A stretch of DNA of 64,000 bases. It comes from Sphingobium sp. GTDB lineage: Bacteria; Pseudomonadota; Alphaproteobacteria; Sphingomonadales; Sphingomonadaceae. The position numbers and the translations under genes are program-made. The stretch spans positions 1,517,001 through 1,581,000 of the forward strand of contig CP136575.1 of assembly GCA_035196065.1 (NCBI GenBank). The letters run 5' to 3'. The notes under the pieces are model-generated. The model ran no database searches. It was given only the letters and a program-made list of their open reading frames with translations, and was not told where the DNA came from. This document shows positions 31,889-42,250 of this stretch, piece by piece; position 1 is the first letter of the stretch; each line of letters begins with the position of its first letter.

Positions 31889-34324
31889 ATGATGTATAAT
31901 AGGTGTTTGGCAGCGGTATTGGCGATGAGCTTGCCGAGCAGTGGTTCTGCCGAGAAACGCGTGGAAATTGCCGCCCCCGATTTGCAGACTGCCGATGCCA
32001 CCGCCGAGCTTTGGCCCGCAGCGTCCAGTCCGGAGGCGATCACGTCGCCCGCGACCGAGGCCGCCATTGACCGGTTGCTGCAATCCATGACTTTGGAGCA
32101 GAAGGTCGGGCAGCTTATTCAAGCCGATATCAGCGCAATAAAGCCGGACGATTTGGTCCGTTATCCACTGGGTTCGATTCTGGCTGGTGGCAATTCCGGT
32201 CCCTATGGCGACGAGCGGGCCAGTGCGGCCCAGTGGAGCAAGCTTGTCACCGAGTTTCGCGCAGCTTCCCGCACATCCGGGGCAGGCATTCCGATATTGT
32301 TCGGCGTTGATGCGGTTCACGGCCATTCCAACCTGCCGGGTGCAACGATCTTTCCGCACAATATCGGGTTGGGCGCGGCACGCGATCCTGATTTGATCCA
32401 ACGCATTGGGAAGGCAACCGCGGCAGAAATATCCGGCAGCGGTATCGAATGGACTTTTGCGCCGACGCTTGCCGTGCCGCAGGATTTGCGATGGGGACGC
32501 AGCTATGAGGGCTATGCGGCCGACCCCGCCCTTGTCGCCAGCTATGCAAAAGCGATGACATTGGGCCTGCAGGGGCCTTTGTCACCGGACAAGCCGCTGG
32601 ACACGGAGCGGGTGGCCGCCACTGCTAAGCATTTCCTTGCCGATGGCGGCACGGTGGATGGGCGCGATCAGGGTGACGCACGCATAGGCGAGGCCGAATT
32701 GATCGCCAAGCATGCACAAGGCTATCCGGCGGCGATCAATGCAGGTGCCCTGACTGTCATGGCCAGTTTTTCGAGCTGGAATGGCACAAAGCATCATGGC
32801 AACAAAACCCTCCTCACCGATGTTTTGAAGGGGCGAATGGGTTTTGCGGGCCTGATTGTGGGCGACTGGAATGGCCATGGCCAGATCCCCGGTTGTTCGG
32901 CAACAAATTGTCCGCAAGCGATCAATGCCGGTCTCGATCTTTTCATGGCTCCGGACAGTTGGAAGGGGCTTTTTGACTCCACATTGGCTGCGGCAAATGA
33001 TGGCCGTATCCCGATGGCGCGCATCGATGATGCGGTTCGGCGCAATTTGCGCGTGAAATTCAAGCTGGGCCTGATGGGGGCAATGCCGACGCAGCGCGGA
33101 AATACGGCGTTGGTTGGCGCAGCCGACCATCTGGCTTTGGCGCGCGAGGCGGTATCCAAGTCGCTGGTTCTGCTGAAGAATGAAAAATCCACTCTTCCCA
33201 TCCGCAACGGCGCGCGCGTCCTGATTGCGGGTTCGGGCGCCGACAATATGGCTATGCAAGCGGGTGGGTGGACGATCAGTTGGCAGGGCACAGATACCAA
33301 GGCATCGGATTTTCCCAATGGCCAGACGATCGGGCGTGCCATTTCGCAGGCCGTGTCGGCGCGCGGCGGTTCGGCAGAAATCGCAACTGACGGTCGTTCG
33401 GTATTGCGGCCTGATGTCGCCGTTATTGTCATTGGTGAAAAGCCTTACGCCGAATTTGAAGGCGATGTTCCCGACCTTGCTTTCCGGATAAAGCCGGAGG
33501 AGGAAGAACTGGTCGCGCGGCTGAAGTCGCAAGGCACAAAGATTGTCATATTGTTTCTTTCGGGCCGGCCGATGTTCGCCGGTAAGCTGATCAACCAGGC
33601 AGATGCTTTTGTGGCAGGCTGGTTGCCGGGCACGCAGGCACTGGGCGTTTCCGACGTGCTCGTCGCAGGAGCTGGCAACAAGCCTGTCCGCGATTTCACC
33701 GGGCGTCTCCCCTTCGCCTGGCCCGCCGACGGCCGTTCACCGATCAACAAGCCGTTGTTCGCCGAAGGTTATGGTCTGTCTTACGCCAAAGCGGGCCGTG
33801 TCCGTCGGGTAAACGAGGATCCGCGGGTTATGCTCTCGATGCAGGCGCATGAAACCCATTATATGGTGCGTGGCAAAAGCCCTGCGCCGTGGCGCCTTGA
33901 TATCGATGGAGCAGTCAGTGTGCGTGCGGTGGATATCTCCGCGCAGGAAGATGCGCGCCAATTCAGTTGGAACCGCGAAGGCATGCTTTCGATTTATGGT
34001 CCGCCGGTGGATTTGCGCCAAAAACTGGAATCGGGATCGGCATTGGTGCTGGATTGGCGAGTAGAACAGCCCGCCAATGGAGCGCTCAAGCTTTCTTTGG
34101 ATGAAGCGACACTGGATATTGGCCGTCTTGCGGATGCGTCGCCAGCCGGCACGATCCTGCGAACGCAGATTCCGCTGCGATGTTTTGCGCAAGCGGGTGC
34201 GAAGCTGAACGCGGTTGGCGTTCCGTTGCGCCTTGCCGCTCCAAAAGGATTTGTTGCGACCTTGCGCAATGTACGCGTTGAGGCAGCGGAAGGATCCGCA
34301 AGCTGTCCTCCAAAGGCAGAATAG
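31889..34324 (+). CDS. Exported GH3 family beta-glucosidase / exo-beta-glucanase
   Basis: The product is 811 residues from 31889. The upstream in-frame ATG at 31784 would place 35 residues before the signal peptide and run through the operator, so the later start is chosen. The signal peptide (MMYNRCLAAVLAMSL...SGSA) directs it to the periplasm or outer surface. The GH3 N-terminal domain includes ILFGVDAVHGHSN, ATAKHFLADGG and the nucleophile Asp326 in VGDWNGHG. The alpha/beta sandwich domain and a C-terminal ExoP-like carbohydrate-binding domain follow. It should release glucose from beta-1,3 or beta-1,4 glucans. It is followed after 22 bases by a sugar transporter gene. Confidence 0.9.
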   Translation: MMYNRCLAAVLAMSLPSSGSAEKRVEIAAPDLQTADATAELWPAASSPEAITSPATEAAIDRLLQSMTLEQKVGQLIQADISAIKPDDLVRYPLGSILAGGNSGPYGDERASAAQWSKLVTEFRAASRTSGAGIPILFGVDAVHGHSNLPGATIFPHNIGLGAARDPDLIQRIGKATAAEISGSGIEWTFAPTLAVPQDLRWGRSYEGYAADPALVASYAKAMTLGLQGPLSPDKPLDTERVAATAKHFLADGGTVDGRDQGDARIGEAELIAKHAQGYPAAINAGALTVMASFSSWNGTKHHGNKTLLTDVLKGRMGFAGLIVGDWNGHGQIPGCSATNCPQAINAGLDLFMAPDSWKGLFDSTLAAANDGRIPMARIDDAVRRNLRVKFKLGLMGAMPTQRGNTALVGAADHLALAREAVSKSLVLLKNEKSTLPIRNGARVLIAGSGADNMAMQAGGWTISWQGTDTKASDFPNGQTIGRAISQAVSARGGSAEIATDGRSVLRPDVAVIVIGEKPYAEFEGDVPDLAFRIKPEEEELVARLKSQGTKIVILFLSGRPMFAGKLINQADAFVAGWLPGTQALGVSDVLVAGAGNKPVRDFTGRLPFAWPADGRSPINKPLFAEGYGLSYAKAGRVRRVNEDPRVMLSMQAHETHYMVRGKSPAPWRLDIDGAVSVRAVDISAQEDARQFSWNREGMLSIYGPPVDLRQKLESGSALVLDWRVEQPANGALKLSLDEATLDIGRLADASPAGTILRTQIPLRCFAQAGAKLNAVGVPLRLAAPKGFVATLRNVRVEAAEGSASCPPKAE

Positions 34325-34346
34325 TTTCGGATAGGGGAGAGAAGAA

Positions 34347-35627
34347 ATGGCATTGGCACCAAGCGGCAACGCGACAGCCGGCGACGGTATGAAGATAGAG
34401 GGTAAAGCGCGGAGCGTCTTGTTCCTGACTTTTGCGGTGTTTTTCATCCTGGGCGGGGTGACGAACATCAACGATGTCCTCATCCCTAAATTGAAAAATC
34501 TTTATCAGCTGAGCCATTTCGAGGCGAACCTGGTGCAGTTCGCGTTCTTCATGAGCTATGCCTTGTTTTCCATTCCTGCGGGGATGCTGGTTGCGCGGAT
34601 CGGCTATGTGCGGGGCTTTGTGGCAGGCTTTCTGGTCGTCGCAGCCGGCGCTCTGCTTTTCCTGCCTGCTGCAAATTCGGGCATATATGGCTCATTTCTG
34701 GCCGCGCTATTCGTGATTGGTGGCGGGATCACATTGTTGCAAGTTGGCATGAACCCGGTGACGATTGCATTGGGGCCAAAGGAAACGTCACACAGCCGTC
34801 TGACCTTTGCCCAGCTTTTCAATTCAATCGGCGTTTTCCTGATGGTCTATGGCGGCGCCGAACTGATGCTCGGCAAGGAAAGCGGGGTCGACCCTTCCAC
34901 CTTGTCCGGTACAGCATTGCAGGCACATCGCGTTGCAGAATCCGCTGTGATCGGCCACGCTTATATGTGGTTGGCGGCAGCAATGGCAGCCATAGCCGGG
35001 CTCTTCTGGTTCTGGCGTTCGGCGCTCGACAAGGCTGAGGCTGCGGATGTGAAAGTGGGCGGAACGCTGGCCCTTTTCCTGAATAACGCCCGGGTGCGTT
35101 TCGGCGCACTTTGCATCTTCACTTATGTGGGTGCAGAGGTTGCTATTGGCTCCAATCTGATTGCCTATCTGACCGATGACGGGGTGATGGGCATTACTGC
35201 CGTTGAGGCGGGGCGCATGCTCGCGCTTTATTGGGGCGGTGCCATGGTCGGGCGGTTCTTTGGCGGTTTTGTCCTCAGGATGTTCAAGCCGGGGTTGGTG
35301 CTCACCGCCTTTGCGGCGACGGCCATTGCGCTGATCTTGCTGTCGGGCATGTCGTCTGGTGCGATTGCCGGTTGGTCACTGGTCCTTGTGGGCTTTTTCA
35401 ATTCGCTGATGTTCCCGACAATTTTCAGCCTTGGCACAGAGGGCCTGACCGATGATGCACCGCGGGCTTCGGGGATCATGTGTACCGCCATTGTGGGTGG
35501 GGCTCTGGTTCCGCCGCTGTTCGGGCTGGTTGCCGATGGTGCAGGCCTGAAGTTTGCCCTTGTCGTTCCGATTATCTGCTATGCCATCATTGCAACCTTT
35601 GGGCTTTGGGCCGCGAAAAGAGCCTGA
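34347..35627 (+). CDS. FucP-type MFS sugar:proton symporter
   Basis: A 426-residue inner-membrane carrier with twelve predicted helices. TFAVFFILGGVTNINDVLIPKL near the start and ITLLQVGMNPVTIALGP near residue 130 are characteristic of the fucose/glucose-galactose permease branch. It should import glucose or a short oligosaccharide released by the GH3 enzyme. GGGGAGAGAAG precedes the ATG, and the 22-base gap puts it in one operon with GH3. Its stop lies one base from the stop of the convergent MFS gene. Confidence 0.85.
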   Translation: MALAPSGNATAGDGMKIEGKARSVLFLTFAVFFILGGVTNINDVLIPKLKNLYQLSHFEANLVQFAFFMSYALFSIPAGMLVARIGYVRGFVAGFLVVAAGALLFLPAANSGIYGSFLAALFVIGGGITLLQVGMNPVTIALGPKETSHSRLTFAQLFNSIGVFLMVYGGAELMLGKESGVDPSTLSGTALQAHRVAESAVIGHAYMWLAAAMAAIAGLFWFWRSALDKAEAADVKVGGTLALFLNNARVRFGALCIFTYVGAEVAIGSNLIAYLTDDGVMGITAVEAGRMLALYWGGAMVGRFFGGFVLRMFKPGLVLTAFAATAIALILLSGMSSGAIAGWSLVLVGFFNSLMFPTIFSLGTEGLTDDAPRASGIMCTAIVGGALVPPLFGLVADGAGLKFALVVPIICYAIIATFGLWAAKRA

Positions 35628-35628
35628 T

Positions 35629-36840
35629 TTACCCAGCTGGCCTGCGCGGCATCTTCGCAAGCAAGATTGCCGCACAGGCCGATAAAATGGCGAGCAAAAG
35701 GAACAGCATGTTGAAACCATAGACGGGCACCATGGCCAGAGTAATCCACGGCATGATTATCGATGGAACGGTGTTCGTCAGGTTGAAATAACCAAGGTCG
35801 CGTCCTCGCGTGGCAGGCGCTGGCAATACGCCTAACGTCCGGCTGGCATGGAGTGACAGAAAAACGGTGCTGGCAAGGCCAAAAATGACATAGCCGCCAA
35901 TGCCTGCGAAGAGGGTGGTCGAGATGGCCATCACAATCAGGCCGGTCGATGCGACAAGCGCACATATGGTGAGTGGCAGGATGGGGCGATTGCTATGGTC
36001 GGACCATCTGCCGATAAGCAGCGCCAGAATGACTGCGGCGCACAGCACAGTCGCAAATATCGTGGCGGCGTCATTGTCAGCAAATTCAGGATCTATGCTG
36101 CGAAACCACAATAGCAGAAACGCAAACAGCGATGCTTCGGCAATTTGCACCAGCAGGCGCGCCGACCACATCTGCGCGACTGCGGATCGGTTATACTCAG
36201 GCTGCGGGTAAGTCGCGTCCTGTTTCTGTCCCTCGCCAATCAGATGCGGCATTTTTTTTGGCCGTCCAACGATCAGTGCCGGGCTGACCATGATAATGAC
36301 AAGCGCCGAGACGATTGCCAGTCTGCCGCTGTCGCTTGCAAGGCCAGGAAAAGTTATCAATGCACCCGAAATCGCCCCCAGTGCCGGGGCAAATGCAAGC
36401 AAACCGCCCAGAAATCCTTTTTGGGCATCGGGAACAGTATCGCCAGCCCATGCCGCTAATGGCGCCAGCATCATGTTGAGACCGAATTGCCAACATGCGA
36501 TCATGAAGATCATCATGGTTGCGTCAGTGGCGAGCGGCATCAGAGGCAGCATGATGCAGCTCAGAAAGAGGCCGCCTGCAATCCAAGGACGCCGGTTGCG
36601 TGTCTTGTCACTCGCCCAGCCAAAAAGGATGTTGGCAATGCTGGCGGTGATCGCGCCTGCAAAGGCAATATGTGCCAACAATTCCAGTGCAGCTTTGCCA
36701 TTCAGCATCGTGGCCTGGTTGGGCAGCAAGATGGTCAGGAACGGAACATATGCGACCGAGCCGCCAGATACGGCCAAAGCATAAAGATACAGGAAGCGTT
36801 TTGACTGCCTGTCCGAACTCAGCTGGTCAGTGGCTGTCAT
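35629..36840 (-). CDS. MFS transporter, probable sugar or glycoside carrier
   Basis: A 403-residue protein with about twelve hydrophobic segments; the A-like motif GWASDKTRNRRPWI near residue 73 recalls glycoside-pentoside-hexuronide and related sugar MFS carriers. It is the last gene of the operon receptor-GH16-LacI-MFS and overlaps the LacI gene by 14 bases. A second inner-membrane route for beta-glucan breakdown products is the likely role; substrate specificity cannot be read. Confidence 0.8.
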   Translation of the reverse strand: MTATDQLSSDRQSKRFLYLYALAVSGGSVAYVPFLTILLPNQATMLNGKAALELLAHIAFAGAITASIANILFGWASDKTRNRRPWIAGGLFLSCIMLPLMPLATDATMMIFMIACWQFGLNMMLAPLAAWAGDTVPDAQKGFLGGLLAFAPALGAISGALITFPGLASDSGRLAIVSALVIIMVSPALIVGRPKKMPHLIGEGQKQDATYPQPEYNRSAVAQMWSARLLVQIAEASLFAFLLLWFRSIDPEFADNDAATIFATVLCAAVILALLIGRWSDHSNRPILPLTICALVASTGLIVMAISTTLFAGIGGYVIFGLASTVFLSLHASRTLGVLPAPATRGRDLGYFNLTNTVPSIIMPWITLAMVPVYGFNMLFLLLAILSACAAILLAKMPRRPAG

Positions 36841-37888
36841 TGCTACCCGGTGGGGCAGTGCTGCTCCGTTCGATCAGTTCGCCTGCAACGATGACCGGAT
36901 CTTGCGGCTCAGGATCAATGCCGCCGGTGATCAACAGTTCGACGGCTTTCGCAAAGGTCGCTGCGATCGGTTGATCGATGGCGGTGAGTTGCGGCGTTGC
37001 AAATCGCACCACGGGGCTGTTGTCGAAACTGATCAGCGACAGCGCATTGGGAACATCAATACCCCGTGCTGCGGCTACATCCAGCACGGCCAGCGCCATC
37101 TGATCGTTGCTGGCGATGATGGCGGTTGGTGGTTGCGGCATATCGAGCAGGCTCGCGGCCGCCTGTTCGCCACTTTCATAACTGAAATCGCCTTGGATCA
37201 GCAGCCCGTCTGCATCCAATCCGGCATCGCTCATCGCCCTTTGCCATCCCTGCACGCGCCATTCCGAAAGACTATATTCGCGTGCGCCTGCGATGAATCC
37301 GATGCGGCGGTGGCCCAATTGGATCAGATACTCGGTCGCCATTCGGGCCGAGCCTTCATCGCCCATGGTCATCGCAATTCCGGGACCCGGCAATATCGAA
37401 CCGATGCGGGCAAAGGGAATATTACGTTCAGCCAATAGCCGCGTGATTTGCGTGTTTTCAGAGTGTGGAGGCGTCAGAATGATTCCGTCAGGTTGCAATG
37501 CAGCGATGGCAGCGCTCAACTCGCGCTCGACATGGTCGCTGTGCGTATCGACCAGCTCGAAGATCATCCGATAACCGTGCTCGGCGCATTTGAGCATGCC
37601 TCCCAGCAGCATTTGGCCGACCCAATCGCTGCCTTGGCGCTCCTGCCAATCGGCAATTGTGCGGTCACGATCATTGATCGCAAGGATCAGATAGGAACGC
37701 GACCCGCTCATCCGTTGAGCAGCGATGGAGGGCACATAACCGAGCTTGTCGATCGATTCCTGTACGCGCACTTTCATCGCCGGGCGCACATTGGGTTCAT
37801 TATTGATCACACGGCTGACGGTCTGCAGGGAAACACCTGCATCTGCGGCAACATGCTTGATGGTTACATTCTGGCGGCGTCTGCCCAT
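36827..37888 (-). CDS. LacI-family transcriptional regulator
   Basis: A 353-residue regulator. The N-terminal helix-turn-helix is typical (VTIKHVAADAGVSLQTVSRVIN, about 8-29) and is followed by the hinge helix (PSIAAQRMSGSRS) and a periplasmic-binding-protein-like sugar-sensing domain. It probably represses the beta-glucan locus until an oligosaccharide binds. Predicted targets are the CG-centred palindromes at 31855 and 42251-42286. Its start is three bases after the GH16 stop, with AGGGGG as ribosome site, and it overlaps the MFS gene, so all are one operon. Confidence 0.92.
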   Translation of the reverse strand: MGRRRQNVTIKHVAADAGVSLQTVSRVINNEPNVRPAMKVRVQESIDKLGYVPSIAAQRMSGSRSYLILAINDRDRTIADWQERQGSDWVGQMLLGGMLKCAEHGYRMIFELVDTHSDHVERELSAAIAALQPDGIILTPPHSENTQITRLLAERNIPFARIGSILPGPGIAMTMGDEGSARMATEYLIQLGHRRIGFIAGAREYSLSEWRVQGWQRAMSDAGLDADGLLIQGDFSYESGEQAAASLLDMPQPPTAIIASNDQMALAVLDVAAARGIDVPNALSLISFDNSPVVRFATPQLTAIDQPIAATFAKAVELLITGGIDPEPQDPVIVAGELIERSSTAPPGSNDSH

Positions 37889-37891
37889 GAT

Positions 37892-38866
37892 TTATTCGCC
37901 CCCTTTGGCACCCTTGATGCAAGCAAGTCCGCTCTCCCTGTCATCTTTGCATTGATAGACACGGATCCAGTCGATCATGAACTCCGCTGGGACGGAGTTC
38001 ATGATTATTCCCTTGTCATTGTTTTCTTCTGACAATTTCCCTCCGATGGCGAGGTTCGCCATGATGTAGAAGGCCTTGTCAAAAGGCGCAACGGGATTTG
38101 ATTTTGCGCGTGGAGAGGCCGTATTCCATTGATCCGGGGTGACTTCCCAATAGAGTTTGTTGTCCAGATAGAAGCGCATCAGCCCCTTTGCCCATTCCAG
38201 CGTCCAGATGTGAAAATCGTCTGAAGGCAGGGCTTGGTCGGGCAGGGCCACCCGCTGGTGAACATGCTCGTTCTTTGGCGCCTTGTCGCCGAAATGGATG
38301 GCGCTGAGTGTGCGATTTTCCCCGACATTGCCCTTACACTCGTCACAGGTCGCGCCGAGGTTGACGGCTTCCAATATGTCGATCTCGCCTGACAATGGCC
38401 ATCCGCCATAATGATCGTCCGCCGGCATCATCCAGACTGCCGGCCAGGTTCCTTGACCCTTGGGCACTTTGGCGCGGAATTCAAATTTTCCATAGGTCCA
38501 GCTGGCAAGCTTGCGCGTGCGTATCTTCCCCGAAGTAAAGGGCTGCGTCTTATTGGGATTGGGCATCGATGCAATTTCAGGCGGACGATCCGGCCCTGTA
38601 AAACGCTCTTCAAGCGCCGTCAGGTAAAGCAGGCCGCCGCTCACCCGAATATTCTTCGTCCTGTCAGTGTAGCATTGGCGTTCATTATTGCCGCCGCCCC
38701 AGCAGGATTTTTCGGGCTTCCATTTTTTGCGATCAAGTTCCGTTCCGTTGAACTCATCAGACCAGACAAGTTCCCATGCCGGCTTGTCGGCACCGCCTGT
38801 TTCCGCCCTCAATGGATGGATCGACAGAGTGGCAACAAGCAGCGCGAAACAATATGATATTCTCAT
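37892..38866 (-). CDS. Exported GH16 endo-beta-1,3(4)-glucanase
   Basis: The product is 324 residues from 38866; an earlier ATG at 38926 would add 20 residues ahead of the signal peptide (MRISYCFALLVATLS...LRA). The catalytic signature is SGEIDILE, with Glu161 as nucleophile, Asp163 and Glu166 as acid/base. FEFRAKVPKGQGTWPAVWMMP is the usual substrate-cleft segment. Such enzymes cut laminarin, lichenan or related beta-glucans internally, producing oligosaccharides for the TonB-dependent receptor upstream and the GH3 enzyme. A cysteine-containing insert (GATCDECKGN) may stabilise a loop. Confidence 0.92.
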   Translation of the reverse strand: MRISYCFALLVATLSIHPLRAETGGADKPAWELVWSDEFNGTELDRKKWKPEKSCWGGGNNERQCYTDRTKNIRVSGGLLYLTALEERFTGPDRPPEIASMPNPNKTQPFTSGKIRTRKLASWTYGKFEFRAKVPKGQGTWPAVWMMPADDHYGGWPLSGEIDILEAVNLGATCDECKGNVGENRTLSAIHFGDKAPKNEHVHQRVALPDQALPSDDFHIWTLEWAKGLMRFYLDNKLYWEVTPDQWNTASPRAKSNPVAPFDKAFYIMANLAIGGKLSEENNDKGIIMNSVPAEFMIDWIRVYQCKDDRESGLACIKGAKGGE

Positions 38867-38932
38867 AGCTAGATCCCAATGGCTCCCAAGCAGCGCGAAA
38901 GCATGCGTCCTCTTGTCATGCTTCAAAACGAA

Positions 38933-38965
38933 GAGCGGGCCCCGGTCAATGACAGAGGCCCGCTC
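38933..38965 (-). terminator. Terminator or attenuator between receptor and GH16 genes
   Basis: On the minus strand, arms GAGCGGGCC and GGCCCGCTC form a perfect 9-base stem, followed by the T-rich TTCGTTTT. It sits 24 bases after the receptor stop, so it may lower expression of GH16, LacI and MFS relative to the receptor. Confidence 0.65.
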
Positions 38966-38989
38966 GTTACCATATCGGCAAACGGATGC

Positions 38990-41900
38990 TTAAAAGTCGA
39001 ACCGCGCCAGGAAGGTGTAGCGCCGGTCATTGCGGAAAGCAGAGCGGGTTGCCCGCGTTCCGTCAAAGTCGATCACTTGCGAGGTTTGGGTGACTTCATC
39101 GAGCAGATTGACCCCCTGGATACCCACTTTCACATTCTCGGTCACCTTGAAGAAGATCGAAGCATCCAACTGCCCCGTGCTTTCTCCATAAATGGGCGAG
39201 AATGGGAAGATCACGTCCCGCGGTGTTTGCAGGAAGTCAGACCGCCAATTATAGGCGGCGCGCAAACTCAGCGGCCCCTTTTCATAAAAGGCGACGGCAT
39301 TGACGGTGTGCTTCGAAACGCCGGCCAAAGGCAAACCGCCAGCCAAGGGGCTCTGTTCGGCACCCAGTGATGCGTTGTTGAAATCGCCGGCATCGACATA
39401 GGTGTAGGTCAATCCTGCCCCCAAGCCGCTGAGCAATCCGGGCAGGAAGTCATAAGCCTGCTGATAGGCGACCTCGACGCCCTTCAATGTGCCGCCGTCG
39501 CTGTTGACCGGCGTATTGAAGATGATGTCGGTGGTGCCAGCGCGGGTTTGGAAAGGACGCACAACCGCACCGCTGTTGATGATGTTTGTGATGTCCTTGA
39601 CGAAACCGGAAACGGTCAGCGAGCCGACATTAGCCCAATACCATTCGAACGAGAGATCGTAATTCCACGATTCCACCGGGCGAAGGAAGCGGTTGCCCGT
39701 GCCGATACCAAGCAACGGACCAGTGGCCAGAAGACCGCCTGCACGCAGGTTGTTGGTATTGTCATAAGCGCCGCCGCCGGATGTGAACGCTGAGAGATCC
39801 GGCCGCGAAATCCCCTTGGACGCTGCGGCACGCACCAATATCCCATTACCGAAATCAAGCTTGGCGTTGAAGCTGGGCAGCCAGTTTTCATAACGGATGT
39901 TCAGCGGGTCAGGAATGATTTCACCGGTAAACAAAGCGGCATAGGCGGCTTGGCGGCTGGGTGACAGACCGCAATAGCCTGGCACCGGCGTGATATTATT
40001 GGCCAGAATGAATGCGCAAGATCCTTGCACTTCTGCCAACTGGACTACGCCGTCACGATTGCCGTTATTGTCGAAGAATTCCGGCGTAGGTAAGCTGAAC
40101 GAACCGCCGCTGCGGACCGATGTGCTGATGTAACGCAGGCCGAAATTGCCGCTAAGCTCGGCATTGTCCCCAAAACGGGTGCCGAAATCGACGCGTGCAT
40201 AAGCGCTGGAGGTGCTTTCCTCGACATCAGAGATTTCGCCGGTGGTCCAAACGCCGCCGGGCACGTTGCTGGCGCGTGCAGAGATCGGGAACCATGCATT
40301 GGGCGTCAGAGTTGAAGCGGTGATTGCATTGGCTTGCGTACGGATCGCACCGCTCAAATAGTCGGCGACCATATTGTCGCCGCCGAAGAAGAAGGCCGAG
40401 CCATTCCCGAGGGGAACCGGAGCATTGCCGCGCTGGAAGCCATCACCAAAGGGATTGCGCAGTTGTGCCGAATTCGGGAAATCCCGGACATAAGCGCCGC
40501 CGCAACCAAAGGCCTGGAAGTCGCCGCAATTCCAATTGCCGCCACGACCAGTCCATGGTGCGCCCAAATTGCCCCAGTTCGAGAAGTTCGCGCTGCGGGT
40601 TACGCGGCTGCGATCACCCCAGCGTGCGCCAAAGCGGGCTTTTTTGAAGAAGCCTTCATCGCTGACATCATATTCAGCATCGAAACGCATCGATGTCAGC
40701 TCGCCCTCATTCTTGACCTGGTTATCGATCAGGAACCAATAGAATGTCCGCGACGGGTCGTTGAAATAAGACGCAGGTGAAGTGGTCTGGCCGGGCTGCA
40801 AAAACTCGACCTGCGGCGTGCTGCCGGTGTTGTCGATGCGCACGTCGGAGTAGGTTTGCATCGCGGAGATGAAACCATCTTCGGTCCGGTCCGATTTGAT
40901 GTGCTGCACTTCAAAGTTGAACCGCAGTCGATCCGAAGGGCTGAGCTTCAGATGCGCCGAAAAATCTTCGGTCATTGCGGTGTCTTCGCGCTGGAAGCGG
41001 AGCAGTTCGGTTGGAATGCCGCGTCCGCCCGTGAAGGGCTGCAACTGCGTCAATGTGCCCGCGACGAACTGGTTGTCGTCATAGGTTGCTGTCGTGCCCG
41101 GTGCCAGTACCGGGAAAAGACCATCGTCGTTGACGAGGGCGAGAACAGCATATTCGTTCAGCGTCGCATCGGTTTCGGCACGCAGATATTCGACTGTCAG
41201 CAGAGCGCGACCGTCGTTGCTTTCCCATTGCCCGATTGCGGAAAGCGCATTGCGATCACGCGTCAGATCGGTGGTGCGAACGCCGGCACCCTTGGGTACA
41301 AAAACCGCTCCGGCGGGGGGGAAATTGCTGGACGTGAACTGCTGGTCGCCGCCAAACCCGCCCGAACCGACGGGGCGAACGCGCAAACATGGGCCGTTGA
41401 GGGAGGGCGCGCGATAGCAGGGATCGGTAATCTGCGACGCATCGGTGCGCGTTACCAGTTCGGATTGTGCATAAGCGATTTGGACGCCAAATCGGCCCAT
41501 GCCGGTTTCGAACGTGTTCGATCCCAGAATAGAAAAGCCAGGCGACCATTTCTTTGCCATGTCGCCATAATTGCCTTCGATCGTGCCAGCAATTTTCAAA
41601 CCGGGAGTGTCCAGCGGTTTGCGGGTAATCAGGTTGACCGATCCTGAAATGCCGCCATCGATCATGTCTGCCGTGCTGTTCTTGAACACTTCGACCCGGC
41701 CAAGAAGTTCCGGCGAAACGTCGTTGAAGGACAGTTCACGTCCGCCATTGGCTGAGAAAATGTCGCGACCGTTCAGTTCAGAACGCACGAAGGGCAGGCC
41801 ACGAATGATGACGCCCGAACCTTCGACAGAGAAACGGTCCGGATCATTCCGCTGTTCAAAACGCGAGATATTGATGCCGGGGACGCGCTGCAGCGCTTCT

Positions 41901-42202
41901 GCGACTGATCTGTCGGGCAGGGCGCCGATATCTTCTGCGGTGATGACGTCAACAAAGGTGTCTGCATCGCGCTTTTTATTCTGCGCGCTTTCAAGGGCCT
42001 TGCGATAGCCTGTGACGAGGATGACTTCCTCTTCAGCCTTGCTTTCATCGGCCGCTGCGGTTTGTGAGTCGGCGTCTTGCGCCAGCACCGGTGTCGCAAT
42101 CAGCGCGCTCAGCGCCAGGCTTGAAGCAGTCGTTAACGCCGCAAATCTGCGAGCGTGCGCAAAAGTTGAAATCTTGGCCAAGGCAACCTCCCATTTCCCC
42201 AA
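38990..42202 (-). CDS. TonB-dependent outer-membrane receptor, glycan type
   Basis: A 1070-residue outer-membrane receptor. After a signal peptide ending in TPVLA-QDA, it shows the TonB-box region (EEVILVTGYRKALESA), the plug domain (DRSVAEALQRVPGINI, VIIRGLPFVRSELNGR, NSTADMIDGGISGSVNLITRKP) and a long beta barrel ending in the aromatic FLARFDF typical of outer-membrane proteins. It matches the large receptor type of Caulobacter, Xanthomonas and sphingomonads (TIGR01782-like) linked to carbohydrate uptake. The start may instead be TTG at 42181, which stands five bases after GGGAGG. Operators at 42251-42286 lie upstream. Confidence 0.92.
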   Translation of the reverse strand: MGKWEVALAKISTFAHARRFAALTTASSLALSALIATPVLAQDADSQTAAADESKAEEEVILVTGYRKALESAQNKKRDADTFVDVITAEDIGALPDRSVAEALQRVPGINISRFEQRNDPDRFSVEGSGVIIRGLPFVRSELNGRDIFSANGGRELSFNDVSPELLGRVEVFKNSTADMIDGGISGSVNLITRKPLDTPGLKIAGTIEGNYGDMAKKWSPGFSILGSNTFETGMGRFGVQIAYAQSELVTRTDASQITDPCYRAPSLNGPCLRVRPVGSGGFGGDQQFTSSNFPPAGAVFVPKGAGVRTTDLTRDRNALSAIGQWESNDGRALLTVEYLRAETDATLNEYAVLALVNDDGLFPVLAPGTTATYDDNQFVAGTLTQLQPFTGGRGIPTELLRFQREDTAMTEDFSAHLKLSPSDRLRFNFEVQHIKSDRTEDGFISAMQTYSDVRIDNTGSTPQVEFLQPGQTTSPASYFNDPSRTFYWFLIDNQVKNEGELTSMRFDAEYDVSDEGFFKKARFGARWGDRSRVTRSANFSNWGNLGAPWTGRGGNWNCGDFQAFGCGGAYVRDFPNSAQLRNPFGDGFQRGNAPVPLGNGSAFFFGGDNMVADYLSGAIRTQANAITASTLTPNAWFPISARASNVPGGVWTTGEISDVEESTSSAYARVDFGTRFGDNAELSGNFGLRYISTSVRSGGSFSLPTPEFFDNNGNRDGVVQLAEVQGSCAFILANNITPVPGYCGLSPSRQAAYAALFTGEIIPDPLNIRYENWLPSFNAKLDFGNGILVRAAASKGISRPDLSAFTSGGGAYDNTNNLRAGGLLATGPLLGIGTGNRFLRPVESWNYDLSFEWYWANVGSLTVSGFVKDITNIINSGAVVRPFQTRAGTTDIIFNTPVNSDGGTLKGVEVAYQQAYDFLPGLLSGLGAGLTYTYVDAGDFNNASLGAEQSPLAGGLPLAGVSKHTVNAVAFYEKGPLSLRAAYNWRSDFLQTPRDVIFPFSPIYGESTGQLDASIFFKVTENVKVGIQGVNLLDEVTQTSQVIDFDGTRATRSAFRNDRRYTFLARFDF

Positions 42203-42250
42203 AATATTGCGGGCGTGATTCTCCCGTTAATTTGGCGGCATAATTTAGAA